From positions 310,001 through 374,000 of the forward strand of contig NZ_MRST01000023.1 in assembly GCF_001902145.1 (NCBI RefSeq): a stretch of DNA of 64,000 bases, given 5' to 3'. A model generated the notes under the pieces. That model was not told the origin of the DNA, did not search any database, and worked only from the letters and a program-made list of their open reading frames with translations. A program made the translations under genes and the position numbers. This document shows positions 1-8,404 of this stretch, piece after piece. This DNA comes from Pseudomonas fluorescens (GTDB taxonomy: Bacteria; Pseudomonadota; Gammaproteobacteria; Pseudomonadales; Pseudomonadaceae). Each line of letters begins with the position of its first letter. Position 1 is the first letter of the stretch.

Positions 1-485
1 TGGTGTATGCCATCAGCGGCAAGCTCAAGGGCCTGGCGTCAAGTTTTGAAAGCCGCACCCGCGACCTGCTGCACCAGGCCTATGGCCTTGCGGTCGGCCA
101 GCCGCAGGTGCAGCGCGATTTGCTGCGCTGGATGTTCGTGGTGTTGGAGGTCGGCCACGCAATCATCGAGTTGCGCAAGGAGCAGGCGATTTTGCCGGTG
201 CATCCGGCCTATGCCGAGTCCCAGCCGTGGCGCCAGGCGATCCGTGTGATGGGGCGCTCGTTGGTGCGCTTGTTCCTGCAACCCAGCGCCAGCAACCTGG
301 AGCGCGGGTTGATTGCCGTCGACCATGCGATCAGCCGCGTGCAGGCCACCGACGAACCCTTCGCCCCGCACTTCGACACCTCGGCCCTGCGCCGGGTGAA
401 GAGCTACCTACACTTTATTCGCACCTCGTTGCTCGACCCACAATCGCCACTGGCGGCCCTCAAAGGAGCCCCGAATGCCTCGTGA
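1..485 (+). CDS. FUSC family inner-membrane efflux protein, C-terminal part (5' end outside window)
   Basis: The reading frame is open from the first base, so only the last ~160 codons are present. The visible part is a soluble, Leu/Arg-rich helical domain with no membrane segment, as expected for the cytoplasmic C-terminal region of FUSC/AaeB-type proteins, which in the family export aromatic acids or related compounds. The stop codon overlaps the start of the DUF1656 gene by 11 nt, and a HlyD-type adaptor follows. FUSC + DUF1656 + HlyD is the standard AaeBXA-like gene set, and this context is the main support for the call. The substrate cannot be told from the sequence. Confidence 0.75.
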   Translation, partial: VYAISGKLKGLASSFESRTRDLLHQAYGLAVGQPQVQRDLLRWMFVVLEVGHAIIELRKEQAILPVHPAYAESQPWRQAIRVMGRSLVRLFLQPSASNLERGLIAVDHAISRVQATDEPFAPHFDTSALRRVKSYLHFIRTSLLDPQSPLAALKGAPNAS

Positions 486-675
486 AATTGCATTTCACGG
501 CATCTATATGCCGACCATGACCCTGATGTTTTTGATCGCAGCGGGGCTGGCCTGGGCGATTGACCGCTTCCTGGCCGGGTTCGACTTGTACCGTTTCTTC
601 TGGCACCCGGCGCTGCTGCGCCTGAGCCTGTTCGCTTGCCTGTTCGGCGCCCTGGCGCTGAGCGTCTACCGTTGA
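475..675 (+). CDS. DUF1656 small membrane protein (AaeX-like)
   Basis: A 66-residue protein starting MPREIAFHGIYMP, the typical DUF1656 opening, with two hydrophobic segments (about residues 12-30 and 42-62). Members lie between FUSC-type pumps and HlyD adaptors, and their molecular role is not settled. The start overlaps the FUSC gene by 11 nt, with AAAGGAG just upstream as ribosome binding site, so translation is probably coupled. The size is normal for the family. Confidence 0.85.
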   Translation: MPREIAFHGIYMPTMTLMFLIAAGLAWAIDRFLAGFDLYRFFWHPALLRLSLFACLFGALALSVYR

Positions 676-685
676 GAATGCCCCG

Positions 686-1546
686 ATGAAAAAGTTTTTC
701 AGCCTGCTCGCCACCTTGCTGGTTCTGGCGTTGGCGATCTGGATTGGCCGCACGTTGTGGGTGCACTACATGCAAACGCCATGGACCCGCGATGGTCGGG
801 TGCGCGCCGACATTATCAATGTGGCGGCTGACGTCACCGGCGAAGTGGTGGACGTGCCGGTACGCGATAACCAGTTGGTGAAAAAAGGCGACCTGCTGAT
901 GCAGGTCGACCCCGAGCACTACCGCATTGCCGTCAAGCAAGCGCAATCGCTGGTGGCCTCACGCAAGGCCACCTGGGAAATGCGCAAGGTCAACGCGCAC
1001 CGCCGCGCCGACCTCGACGCCCTGGTGATCTCCAGGGAAAACCGCGACGACGCCAGCAACATCGCCGACTCGGCCCTGGCCGATTATCAGCACGCCCTGG
1101 CGCAACTGGAGGCCGCCGAACTCAACTTGAAGCGCACGCGAGTGCTGGCGGCGGTGGACGGTTATGTCACTAACCTCAACGTGCATCGCGGCGACTATGC
1201 GCGCATCGGCGAAGCCAAAATGGCCGTGGTGGATATGAACTCGTTCTGGGTGTATGGCTTCTTCGAAGAAACCAAACTGCCCCATGTGAAGGTGGGCGAC
1301 AACGCCGATATGCAATTGATGAGCGGCGAGACCTTGAAGGGCCATGTGGAAAGCATCTCGCGCGGCATCTACGACCGCGACAACCCCGAGAGCCGTGAAC
1401 TGATCGCCGATGTGAACCCGACGTTCAACTGGGTGAGGCTGGCCCAGCGTGTGCCGGTGCGGATTCACATTGATGACGTGCCGGAGGGCGTGTTGTTGGC
1501 GGCCGGGATTACCTGCACCGTGATCGTCAACCCTTCACAGCCTTGA
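686..1546 (+). CDS. HlyD family periplasmic adaptor subunit (AaeA-like)
   Basis: A 286-residue membrane-fusion protein. One N-terminal transmembrane helix (about residues 5-27) is followed by a biotinyl-lipoyl-like half near residue 50 (VRADIINVAADVTGEV), a helical hairpin (~90-150) and the second lipoyl half with GYVTNLNVHRGDY. In the family this periplasmic protein links the inner-membrane pump to an outer-membrane channel. It starts 10 nt after the DUF1656 stop, so it is the third gene of the FUSC operon. It ends 6 nt from the convergent ABC-exporter operon. The length is normal for AaeA-type proteins. Confidence 0.88.
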   Translation: MKKFFSLLATLLVLALAIWIGRTLWVHYMQTPWTRDGRVRADIINVAADVTGEVVDVPVRDNQLVKKGDLLMQVDPEHYRIAVKQAQSLVASRKATWEMRKVNAHRRADLDALVISRENRDDASNIADSALADYQHALAQLEAAELNLKRTRVLAAVDGYVTNLNVHRGDYARIGEAKMAVVDMNSFWVYGFFEETKLPHVKVGDNADMQLMSGETLKGHVESISRGIYDRDNPESRELIADVNPTFNWVRLAQRVPVRIHIDDVPEGVLLAAGITCTVIVNPSQP

Positions 1547-1552
1547 AGCGGA

Positions 1553-2455
1553 CTAGGGCCCGAACCGCACCAGCATGCGCTGCCCCACCCGCAGTGAATC
1601 CGGCGGCGGTTGATCGAAGGCCAATATGCATTCGACCGTGCGCATATTGGCCCTGACTTGCGGGTCGTCCTCCAGAGTGCTGTTGCCCAGCACCGCACTG
1701 ATGCGCACCACGTGGGCAGTCAGCGGCGATTCACCGTTGCCGCTGTCGTCCGTGACTTCGGCCTTCATGCCCACAACCACCGCGCCGGTGAATGACTCGT
1801 TCAGCTCGGCGCGCACGATGCGTGGCTGGTCGGGCAGCAAGATAAATGCGGCCCCGGCGTGCGCGGTTACGGCGGCGCCAGGTTGAACCAGACGACGCAC
1901 GACTTCGGCGTCTATGGGCGCACGCAGGCTGCGCAAGGCCAATTCGTAGCGTGCCGCAGTGAGCTTTCTTGCTGCGGCCTGGGCGTCGCTCTGGTTCTGT
2001 TCAAGCGCATCGCGCAAGCGTTCGGCGTTCTCGTGGGCCTCATCCGCGCTCTGATTATCGCCCGCACCTGCGGCAGCGGCTGTGGCCAGGCGCGTGGCGC
2101 GCTGCTCGGCAAACTTGAGTTGGCGTGCCAGTTGCCTGGCCTGCACCTCCACCTGTTGCTGTTCTGCCAGCGCGGTCGCCACCGCCAGTTGCATCGGTTC
2201 ACTGTCCAGTGTGGCGAGCAACTGGCCCTTTTTCACCGACTGGCCTTCATTGACCTTGACCTCGGCAACCACGCCGTCGCGGGTGGCGCCGAGTTTGAGC
2301 AGGCCACCTTCCACATCGATGCGCCCGCGCGCTACTGCGAGGTACGCCGGGGCCGAGGCGCTGGGCTTGGCGGGAACATCTTCACGGGAGCAGGCGCTCA
2401 GCAACAGCAGGGCGCTACCCAAGGCTAACCAGGGGCGAAACAGACGCGGGTTCAT
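1553..2455 (-). CDS. HlyD-type lipoprotein adaptor of an ABC exporter
   Basis: A 300-residue protein with a lipoprotein signal ending LLLLSAC (lipidated Cys about residue 22), then a lipoyl-like half (DGVVAEVKVNEGQSVKKGQ), a long Gln/Ala-rich coiled coil (~75-170) and the second half (APIDAEVVRRLVQPGAAV). It is a periplasmic adaptor of the HlyD/DevB class. Its start overlaps the ATPase stop by 4 nt (ATGA), and it is the last of four genes on this strand: outer-membrane factor, permease, ATPase, adaptor. The set resembles DevBCA-TolC or MacAB-type tripartite exporters. The substrate is unknown. Confidence 0.82.
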   Translation of the reverse strand: MNPRLFRPWLALGSALLLLSACSREDVPAKPSASAPAYLAVARGRIDVEGGLLKLGATRDGVVAEVKVNEGQSVKKGQLLATLDSEPMQLAVATALAEQQQVEVQARQLARQLKFAEQRATRLATAAAAGAGDNQSADEAHENAERLRDALEQNQSDAQAAARKLTAARYELALRSLRAPIDAEVVRRLVQPGAAVTAHAGAAFILLPDQPRIVRAELNESFTGAVVVGMKAEVTDDSGNGESPLTAHVVRISAVLGNSTLEDDPQVRANMRTVECILAFDQPPPDSLRVGQRMLVRFGP

Positions 2456-3204
2456 ACAGAGTGTTCCTGGGGACAGACGCTCAGCGCCGGTTGGAGGGCA
2501 GGGGAGGTGTCGTTGAGAATGCGGCCGTCCTCGATGGCCAGCACCCGGTCGGCGTTGCTGATCAAGCGGGGGTCGTGACTGACGCAGAGCACCGTGGTGC
2601 CACGGGTGCGGGCAATGCGATGGAGGATGTCGATCACGATGTGACCGTTGGTGGCGTCCAGGGCACTGGTTGGTTCGTCGGCGAACAGCAACTCGGGCGC
2701 CTTGGCCACAGCGCGAGCGATAGCCACGCGCTGTTTTTCGCCGCCAGACAACTGCGCCGGGCGCAGTTTCAGGCGTGCGCCCAGGCCGACTTCTTCCAGC
2801 GCCTCGATGGCGCGCTGCCGTATGTCCTTGGCAGGCAGCCCGAGGTAGCTCAAGGGCAGTTCCACCTGCTGCTGTGCGGTCAACGCCGGGAACAGGTTGA
2901 AGCCCTGGAACACAAACCCGGTGTGGCGCAGGCGAAATTGCTCCAGGGCGCGCCTGTCGAGCTGGGCCAGGTCTTGCCCCAGCGCGGTTGCGCTGCCTCG
3001 GTCGGGGCGCTGCAAGCCGCTGAGAATCGCGAGCAGGGTGCTTTTTCCACAGCCCGATGGCCCTGAGATCAGGGTCAGCTCGCCAGGGTGTATCGCCAGG
3101 CTGATGTCATGCAGCACGGGCGTGACGATGCTGCCTGAAGTAAAGGATTTGCCGATTCCGCTGGCGTGAAGGGTGACGGGCATTGCCGAATTGAGGAGGC
3201 GCAT
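2452..3204 (-). CDS. ABC transporter ATP-binding protein (LolD/MacB/DevA type)
   Basis: A 250-residue nucleotide-binding protein with Walker A GPSGCGKST, signature [14 protein letters not shown], Walker [13 protein letters not shown] and the switch His in VSHDPR. The length and the FVFQGFNLFPALTA Q-loop region fit the small export ATPases paired with FtsX-like permeases. It should energise the permease encoded just upstream (7-nt gap). An internal Met eight codons in could also be the start, but the first ATG has a GAG-containing sequence before it and is kept. Confidence 0.88.
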   Translation of the reverse strand: MRLLNSAMPVTLHASGIGKSFTSGSIVTPVLHDISLAIHPGELTLISGPSGCGKSTLLAILSGLQRPDRGSATALGQDLAQLDRRALEQFRLRHTGFVFQGFNLFPALTAQQQVELPLSYLGLPAKDIRQRAIEALEEVGLGARLKLRPAQLSGGEKQRVAIARAVAKAPELLFADEPTSALDATNGHIVIDILHRIARTRGTTVLCVSHDPRLISNADRVLAIEDGRILNDTSPALQPALSVCPQEHSV

Positions 3205-3211
3205 GGGTGAG

Positions 3212-4342
3212 TTATCTCAGAAGGCTGGCCGGGTCGGCGTGGCGCAAGGTGCGGATGGCCGCCAGGCCTGACACGAGGGCCAGGGTCATGCTCAGCAGCA
3301 GGCACGCCAGGGCTGCGACGGGGGAGAGTTGCACCGGCACGTTGTAGTAGCCGGCGAGCGCAAAGAGCAGGCCAGCGAGCACCGAACTGCCCAGCAGTCC
3401 CAGGGCCCCGACCCAGAACGCCTGCTCCATCACCACTTGGCGCAGGGCCGTGACACCGACGCCCAGGGCGTTCAGGGTCGCGTATTCGCGGATCGAGCCG
3501 ACCACCGCCGCCACCAGCGTCTGGCTGGTGATCACCGCGCCTACCAGAAATACGATCGCTGCGAGGAACAGCACGCCGGCACCGGCGCCCGTGTCGAACA
3601 TCCAATACAGCTGCGAGCGCTGGGCGAACTGTTGTGCGGTCCAGACCGCGTAGCTGCCGAACGCGGCACCGTCGCCCAGGCGTGCGGCCACCGCTTCGGC
3701 CTGGGCGGGGTCGCGCACTTTCGCCACCAGGTAGGTGATGCGGTCTGGCGTAGCGCTGGTATCCAGTTGCCGGGCGGTGGCCAGCGACGCCAGTACATTC
3801 ACCCCGCCCAAGGCGCGCAGGCCGCTGGTCACGCCGACCACGCGCACGCGATGACCGTTGATGGTCGCGGTGTCCCCCAGGTTAACGCCCAGGCTGTCCA
3901 GGTCGGCGCGGTCGACGATCACCGCTCCGGGCTCATCCAGGCGTGCACGCAGTGCGGTCGGCAGTGCGCGTTCGAACATCAGGCCCTGTGGCCCCGCATC
4001 GATACCCGACACAAACACCGAGACGCCGCCGGTGTCCCGTGCGCCGCGCCAATCTGCATCGACCCAGCGGAACGGTTCCACTCGCAGGACATCGGCGTCC
4101 ATGCGCAAACGCATCTCCACCCCGGCGTTGATCGGCCGGCCGAGATTGACGCTTTGGGTACCGGGGTAACCGACCCACAGGTCGGCCGTGGAGCCGGTGA
4201 TGTACACACTGGCGCTGCCGAAGATGCCCAGCACCAGGGCTGCCTGCAACAGTTGCAGCAAGCCGGCGAAGCCTACGGCGATCATCGCCGGCAGGAATCG
4301 GCGCCATTCATGCAGCAAGGTCAGACGGGCGAGTGCGACCAT
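3212..4342 (-). CDS. ABC transporter permease, FtsX/DevC family
   Basis: A 376-residue protein with an N-terminal transmembrane helix (~17-40), a large periplasmic domain (~45-250) and three C-terminal transmembrane helices (~255-280, 305-335, 340-365). This 1+3 topology is that of MacB/FtsX/LolE/DevC-type permeases, which mostly do mechanotransmission rather than classical translocation. The start codon shares one base with the stop of the outer-membrane factor gene (TGATG), indicating translational coupling. It pairs with the adjacent ATPase and HlyD lipoprotein. Confidence 0.85.
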   Translation of the reverse strand: MVALARLTLLHEWRRFLPAMIAVGFAGLLQLLQAALVLGIFGSASVYITGSTADLWVGYPGTQSVNLGRPINAGVEMRLRMDADVLRVEPFRWVDADWRGARDTGGVSVFVSGIDAGPQGLMFERALPTALRARLDEPGAVIVDRADLDSLGVNLGDTATINGHRVRVVGVTSGLRALGGVNVLASLATARQLDTSATPDRITYLVAKVRDPAQAEAVAARLGDGAAFGSYAVWTAQQFAQRSQLYWMFDTGAGAGVLFLAAIVFLVGAVITSQTLVAAVVGSIREYATLNALGVGVTALRQVVMEQAFWVGALGLLGSSVLAGLLFALAGYYNVPVQLSPVAALACLLLSMTLALVSGLAAIRTLRHADPASLLR

Positions 4343-5757
4343 CAGTCAGCCTCCCTCAAGGTGCCTGTCGGCAACGGCGCGCCACCGAGCGCCTTGTACA
4401 GTGCGATGTAGGCGACCCCGCGTTCAGTGCTGGCGCTGTCGGCCTGTTGCAGGGCCTGCTGTGCCTCGAGCTCGGCGCTCGTCAGGTCCAGCGTGCTCAT
4501 CAGTCCCAGGTTCGCGCGCTGTTGCAAGGCGTGCAGGTGCGCTTGCGTTGCGGTGCTCACCTGGCGTGCGGCTTGCTCGCGCAATCGCGCTTGCTCCAGG
4601 TCACCCAGCGCTATTTCGACCTGTGTCACGCCTTGCAGCACCGCGTTGCGGTAATCGAGCACGGCGGCCTTCAATTGGTGATGCTTGGCGCGTGCGGTGG
4701 CGGCGCGCTGGCCCCAGTCGAACAACGGAATGCTGATCCCCGGCCCGGCTGAGAAAATCGCGTCGCCGCTGGGGGTGCGCTTGCGATTGCTGGCAATGTT
4801 CACGGACCACTGCACCGAAGTGCCCAGGCTGAGGCGCGGGTACATATCGGCGCGGCTGATGCCCAGTTCCCCGGCGGCCACCAGCACCTCGGCCTCGGCG
4901 CTGGCGATTTCCGGGCGCGTGCGCAGCAAGTCTGCTGGCACCTGGTTCAGTTGCCATGGGCCCAGCGTGGGGAGCGGTTGCGGTAGCAGCCAGCGCGCAT
5001 CCGGCTCGGCTTGCCCCGACAGCAACGCCAACTGCTGCGCGTGGCGGTTGATCAGTTGGCGCGGCGTGCTCAGGCGCATCTCGGCCTGCGCCAGTTCGGC
5101 CTGGGCGGCGGCGACGTCAGCGGGCGAGGCCAGGGCCAGGTGTTCACGCACCCGCAACAGCGCGAGTTTTTCCTGCAGCAGGTCACGCTGGCGGGCCAGG
5201 CCACGTTCTGCCTGTTGCGCCTCGCGCAGCGCCAGCCACTGTCGCGTGACCTCGGCGGCCAGCGACACCTGTACGCTGCGCAAATCGGCCTGCACCCGCC
5301 ACTGGTGACCCTGTGCCAGCCGATCGGTACTTTGCCGGGCGCCGAACAAGGGCAGCTCCCATTGCGCGTCGAAGCCGATCAGAAAATACGAGGTGCGGGT
5401 ATCAGGGCTGATCGCATCGTGAGTCTTCACGCCCAGCGCAGGCAGGTAAGGCGCTTGTGCGCTCTGACTGAGCACACGGGTGGCCCGCAGCCGCTCAATG
5501 GCAGCGCCGACGTCCAGGTTGTTGCGCAGTGCGCGGTCCACCAACCCATCCAGTTCGGGGTCATTGAAGGCCCGCCACCATTGATGCAAGTCGGGGCTGT
5601 GTTGCGCCAGGCCGGAAGGCGTGTTGCGCCAGGCCTGCGGCGTGGACGGTGTCAACGCCGGCAAGGGCGCTACCGAACAACCGGCGATTAACACCAGGGA
5701 CAACGTGCACAACGTCCGACCGGAGCGCGATCTGCTAAGAGGCTTGATAGGTGTCAC
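4342..5757 (-). CDS. Outer-membrane efflux lipoprotein (OprM/NodT type, TolC-like)
   Basis: A 471-residue protein with lipoprotein signal LSLVLIAGC (Cys 27) and two repeated helical/beta halves typical of outer-membrane factors: WWRAFNDPELDGLVDRALRN early, LARQRDLLQEKLALL mid-protein, TRPEIASAEAEVLVAAGELGI at the start of the second half. The family forms trimeric channel-tunnels. It is the first gene of the minus-strand tripartite ABC exporter operon, so the system carries its own exit channel. The promoter should lie in the gap 5758-5835. Confidence 0.9.
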   Translation of the reverse strand: MTPIKPLSRSRSGRTLCTLSLVLIAGCSVAPLPALTPSTPQAWRNTPSGLAQHSPDLHQWWRAFNDPELDGLVDRALRNNLDVGAAIERLRATRVLSQSAQAPYLPALGVKTHDAISPDTRTSYFLIGFDAQWELPLFGARQSTDRLAQGHQWRVQADLRSVQVSLAAEVTRQWLALREAQQAERGLARQRDLLQEKLALLRVREHLALASPADVAAAQAELAQAEMRLSTPRQLINRHAQQLALLSGQAEPDARWLLPQPLPTLGPWQLNQVPADLLRTRPEIASAEAEVLVAAGELGISRADMYPRLSLGTSVQWSVNIASNRKRTPSGDAIFSAGPGISIPLFDWGQRAATARAKHHQLKAAVLDYRNAVLQGVTQVEIALGDLEQARLREQAARQVSTATQAHLHALQQRANLGLMSTLDLTSAELEAQQALQQADSASTERGVAYIALYKALGGAPLPTGTLREAD

Positions 5758-5835
5758 CCAAGAGATATCTGAACGGCGCGACTCTACTCATAGCGTCCGT
5801 TCAGTTCTGTTGGGAAATTGTATAGCGGTGAGGTA

Positions 5836-6237
5836 TCAAGCCTGACAGTAAGTCTCGTGCAAGTGCCGCCACAACAACGCACCACTGGCCTGTTTTTCGA
5901 ACACCACGGTAGCGCGGCGGTCGGTCTGGGTGCCGCTGTCGTCAATCTGGTGCTCGCGATACGTGACCGTGGCGCCGCGTGCATGGCGGTCGATGCCGGT
6001 CATTTCACTCAGGGTGATTTTCAGTCCCGGACGCATTCCGCCCAGGCGTGTGAACAGCGCAATTACCCCCGCTGTATTTACCCGCGTGCCGGTGGCCGGG
6101 GCGATCATGCTGAACTCGGGTGAGAAGCGTGCGAGCAAACTCTCCAACGTCCCGGGCGGCGCGACCCCGGCAAACCATTGCTCGATCTCGACGTGGGTCT
6201 GGATCACTTCTTCAAAAAAATCGCTGTAGTCAATCAT
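5836..6237 (-). CDS. DUF4440 / SnoaL-like small protein
   Basis: A 133-residue protein that reads as an NTF2-like alpha+beta fold: N-terminal helices (FEEVIQTHVEIEQWF), the strand segment FSMIAPATG, then strands and a final WRHLHETY. Families of this kind are small enzymes or ligand-binding proteins, and no catalytic residues can be assigned. Its start overlaps the end of the upstream MFS gene by 8 nt on the same strand, so both should be co-transcribed under the divergent LysR regulator. The function is unknown. Confidence 0.65.
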   Translation of the reverse strand: MIDYSDFFEEVIQTHVEIEQWFAGVAPPGTLESLLARFSPEFSMIAPATGTRVNTAGVIALFTRLGGMRPGLKITLSEMTGIDRHARGATVTYREHQIDDSGTQTDRRATVVFEKQASGALLWRHLHETYCQA

Positions 6238-7417
6238 GGTCAGGCTCGCTGGAGGGGTGAAGCAGTGCGAATACCCTGGAGGGGTCCAGGCGCAGCACGG
6301 CGAAAAGTGGCAACAGCGTCAAGGCTGCCGCCATCGTGAAGGTAATGGCAAAGGAATCCAAGGCCGACAGCACTGCACTGAGCACGGCGGCGCCGACGCA
6401 GAAGCTCACTTGGCGGTTGATATTCCACAGGGCACTGGCATGGCCCATGCGTGCGGCGGGGATGTCGAGAAAGGCCAGGGTTTGTGCGGTGCTGCTGCAC
6501 AGGCTGCCGCCCAGGCCCATCAGCGCGTAGGCCGCAATCATAAGGGCGGGCTCGTTGAGCAACAGGATGCCAGTGCATTGCAGCGCCATGCCCGCCAGCA
6601 GCAAGGGTTTGGGGCCGCAGCGATTGAAGAGTTTCTTGCTCAGGTAGATAGCCACTGCCGAGGCCAGCGCCCAGGGCAACATCAGCGCGCCGGTCTGGGT
6701 GGCGTCATAGCCCAGGCCGCGCACGTAGAGGATGGCAATCAGGCTGGTGCCGATAAATACCCCGGGAATGCACAGGTAGACCAGCATCGCCACGCGCAGC
6801 ATCGGGCTGGCAACCTGCTGGAAAATACTGCTCAGGTCCAGAGGTGGGCGCACGCGGGTGGGCGCGTCGGGTTTTATCCACAGCAGCGCCAGCAGCAGGG
6901 TGATCAACGCCAGGGGCAGGTTGGCGTAGAAAATCCAGCGCCAGGACAGGTGGTCGACGATCACCCCACCCAATGCAGGAGACAACGCGGGCACCAGCAA
7001 CGCCACCGACATCACCCGCGCCGTCAGGTGGCTGCGCTCGGCGGCGGGAAAGTGCCGGTAAGCCATGGCTTGCCCCACGGGAATCAGCAAGCCGCCGCCC
7101 AGCCCTTGCAATGTGCGCCAGCCAATCAGCGCCTCTATGGAACCCGCCTGGCCCACCATCACCGAGGCGCCCGCGAACAGCAGCAGACTGGTGGCGATCA
7201 GCGTGCGTTCGCCCAAGATCGCTGCCAGCCAGACACTCAAGGGAATGATCAGGGTCAGACCGAGCATGTAGGCGTTGCTGACCCACGCCAATTGCGTGAC
7301 CGAGGCGTGCAGCTCGCGGGCGATATCCGGGTAGGCGACGGTGGCGACAAACATGTTCACCAGATCCAGGGCAAAGCCCAATAAAAAGATCCAAGCGACT
7401 TTCGAGCGGTAGGTCAT
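6230..7417 (-). CDS. MFS drug/proton antiporter
   Basis: A 395-residue, highly hydrophobic protein with about 12 membrane segments. It carries the antiporter-like loop GERTLIATS between helices 2 and 3 and a motif-C-like VPALSPALGGVIVD in helix 5, both typical of drug:H+ antiporters. It sits divergently from a LysR regulator, with a long palindrome between them that probably controls both genes. The DUF4440 gene follows with an 8-nt overlap. The substrate is not predictable. Confidence 0.85.
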   Translation of the reverse strand: MTYRSKVAWIFLLGFALDLVNMFVATVAYPDIARELHASVTQLAWVSNAYMLGLTLIIPLSVWLAAILGERTLIATSLLLFAGASVMVGQAGSIEALIGWRTLQGLGGGLLIPVGQAMAYRHFPAAERSHLTARVMSVALLVPALSPALGGVIVDHLSWRWIFYANLPLALITLLLALLWIKPDAPTRVRPPLDLSSIFQQVASPMLRVAMLVYLCIPGVFIGTSLIAILYVRGLGYDATQTGALMLPWALASAVAIYLSKKLFNRCGPKPLLLAGMALQCTGILLLNEPALMIAAYALMGLGGSLCSSTAQTLAFLDIPAARMGHASALWNINRQVSFCVGAAVLSAVLSALDSFAITFTMAAALTLLPLFAVLRLDPSRVFALLHPSSEPDHD

Positions 7418-7491
7418 GAACGCGATCCTGCGAATGAAGCTGGCAGGGTAGGCCGCACGCTGGGTTTGGGATACGCCGGTTTGCCTGCTAG

Positions 7492-7514
7492 TTTGTCAAA
7501 AATATTTTGACAAA
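7492..7514. promoter_or_regulatory. Perfect 23-bp palindrome, candidate LysR operator
   Basis: The sequence reads TTTGTCAAAA-ATA-TTTTGACAAA: two perfect 10-bp arms around a 3-bp centre. It lies in the 111-bp divergent gap between the MFS gene and the LysR gene and ends 14 bp before the LysR ATG, next to its GGAGG ribosome binding site. LysR proteins often bind dyads in such divergent gaps and repress their own gene. Binding is inferred; the symmetry is seen. Confidence 0.65.
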
Positions 7515-7528
7515 GGAGGTGTGGCCCA

Positions 7529-8404
7529 ATGGTCAGCCTGGACCGATTCGATACCTTCAAGGCCGTGGTCGAGGCCGGCTCGCTCACCGCTGCCGCGGAC
7601 CTGCTGGGCCAGACTCGCGCTGTGGTCAGCTTCAACCTCAAGCGCCTGGAGGCGGAGCTCGGCGTCACCCTGCTGACCCGCAACACCCGCCAATTGGCAC
7701 TCACCGACGCGGGGGAGCGCTTCTACCTGCGCTGTACGCGCATGCTCGAAGAGGCGCGATTGGCGGTGGAAGAGGCTCGCTCTGAACATGCACAGCTCAA
7801 AGGCACTCTGCGCATCACCACCACCGTCGAATATGCACTGGCCGTGGTCGCTCCGGCGGTCGAGGCCTTTCGGCGACTGCACCCGGACCTGAACGTCCAC
7901 CTCTCCACCTCCTCCACCCACGCCGACTTGATATCCGAGCGTTTTGACGTGGCGATTCGGCTGGGGCGCTTGCTGGACTCCAATCACCGCGCCGTGCAGT
8001 TGTCCACATTCGACGTGTTCGCCGTCGCGGCGCCGCAGTTTGCCGCAGTTCAAACCCTGGCTGAGTTGGAGCAGCTGCCCAGGCTGGGCCATGGCCGCTT
8101 GAGCGAACTGAGCGTCACCGACCCGGCAGGTCTCGAACACCCCTATCGAGCCGGCCCGTCAGCCTTGGTGGCCGACAGCGCGGCGGTTCTCCAGGCGTTT
8201 GCGGTGCGGGGCCACGGTGTGGCGGTTTTGCCGCAGTGGCTGGTGCAGGAAGACCTGAAGGCCGGACGGCTGGTACGCGTGTTGGCGGACCATCACTTCG
8301 CGCCCCAAGGGGTTTACGCGATGTATCCGGATACCCGGCACCTGCCGCTGAAGGTGCGGGCGTTTATTGATTTTATGAAGGGGGAGTATCAGTTGGTTAG
8401 TTGA
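7529..8404 (+). CDS. LysR family transcriptional regulator
   Basis: A 291-residue protein. The N-terminal winged HTH spans about residues 4-62 (FKAVVEAGSLTAAADLLGQTRAVVSFNLKRLE), followed by a linker helix and a LysR substrate-binding domain from ~90. GGAGG lies 8 nt before the ATG. It is divergent from the MFS/DUF4440 pair and is their likely regulator. The last 16 nt overlap the 3' end of the convergent ptuB gene, so the Septu cassette abuts or has redefined this gene's C terminus. Confidence 0.92.
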   Translation: MVSLDRFDTFKAVVEAGSLTAAADLLGQTRAVVSFNLKRLEAELGVTLLTRNTRQLALTDAGERFYLRCTRMLEEARLAVEEARSEHAQLKGTLRITTTVEYALAVVAPAVEAFRRLHPDLNVHLSTSSTHADLISERFDVAIRLGRLLDSNHRAVQLSTFDVFAVAAPQFAAVQTLAELEQLPRLGHGRLSELSVTDPAGLEHPYRAGPSALVADSAAVLQAFAVRGHGVAVLPQWLVQEDLKAGRLVRVLADHHFAPQGVYAMYPDTRHLPLKVRAFIDFMKGEYQLVS

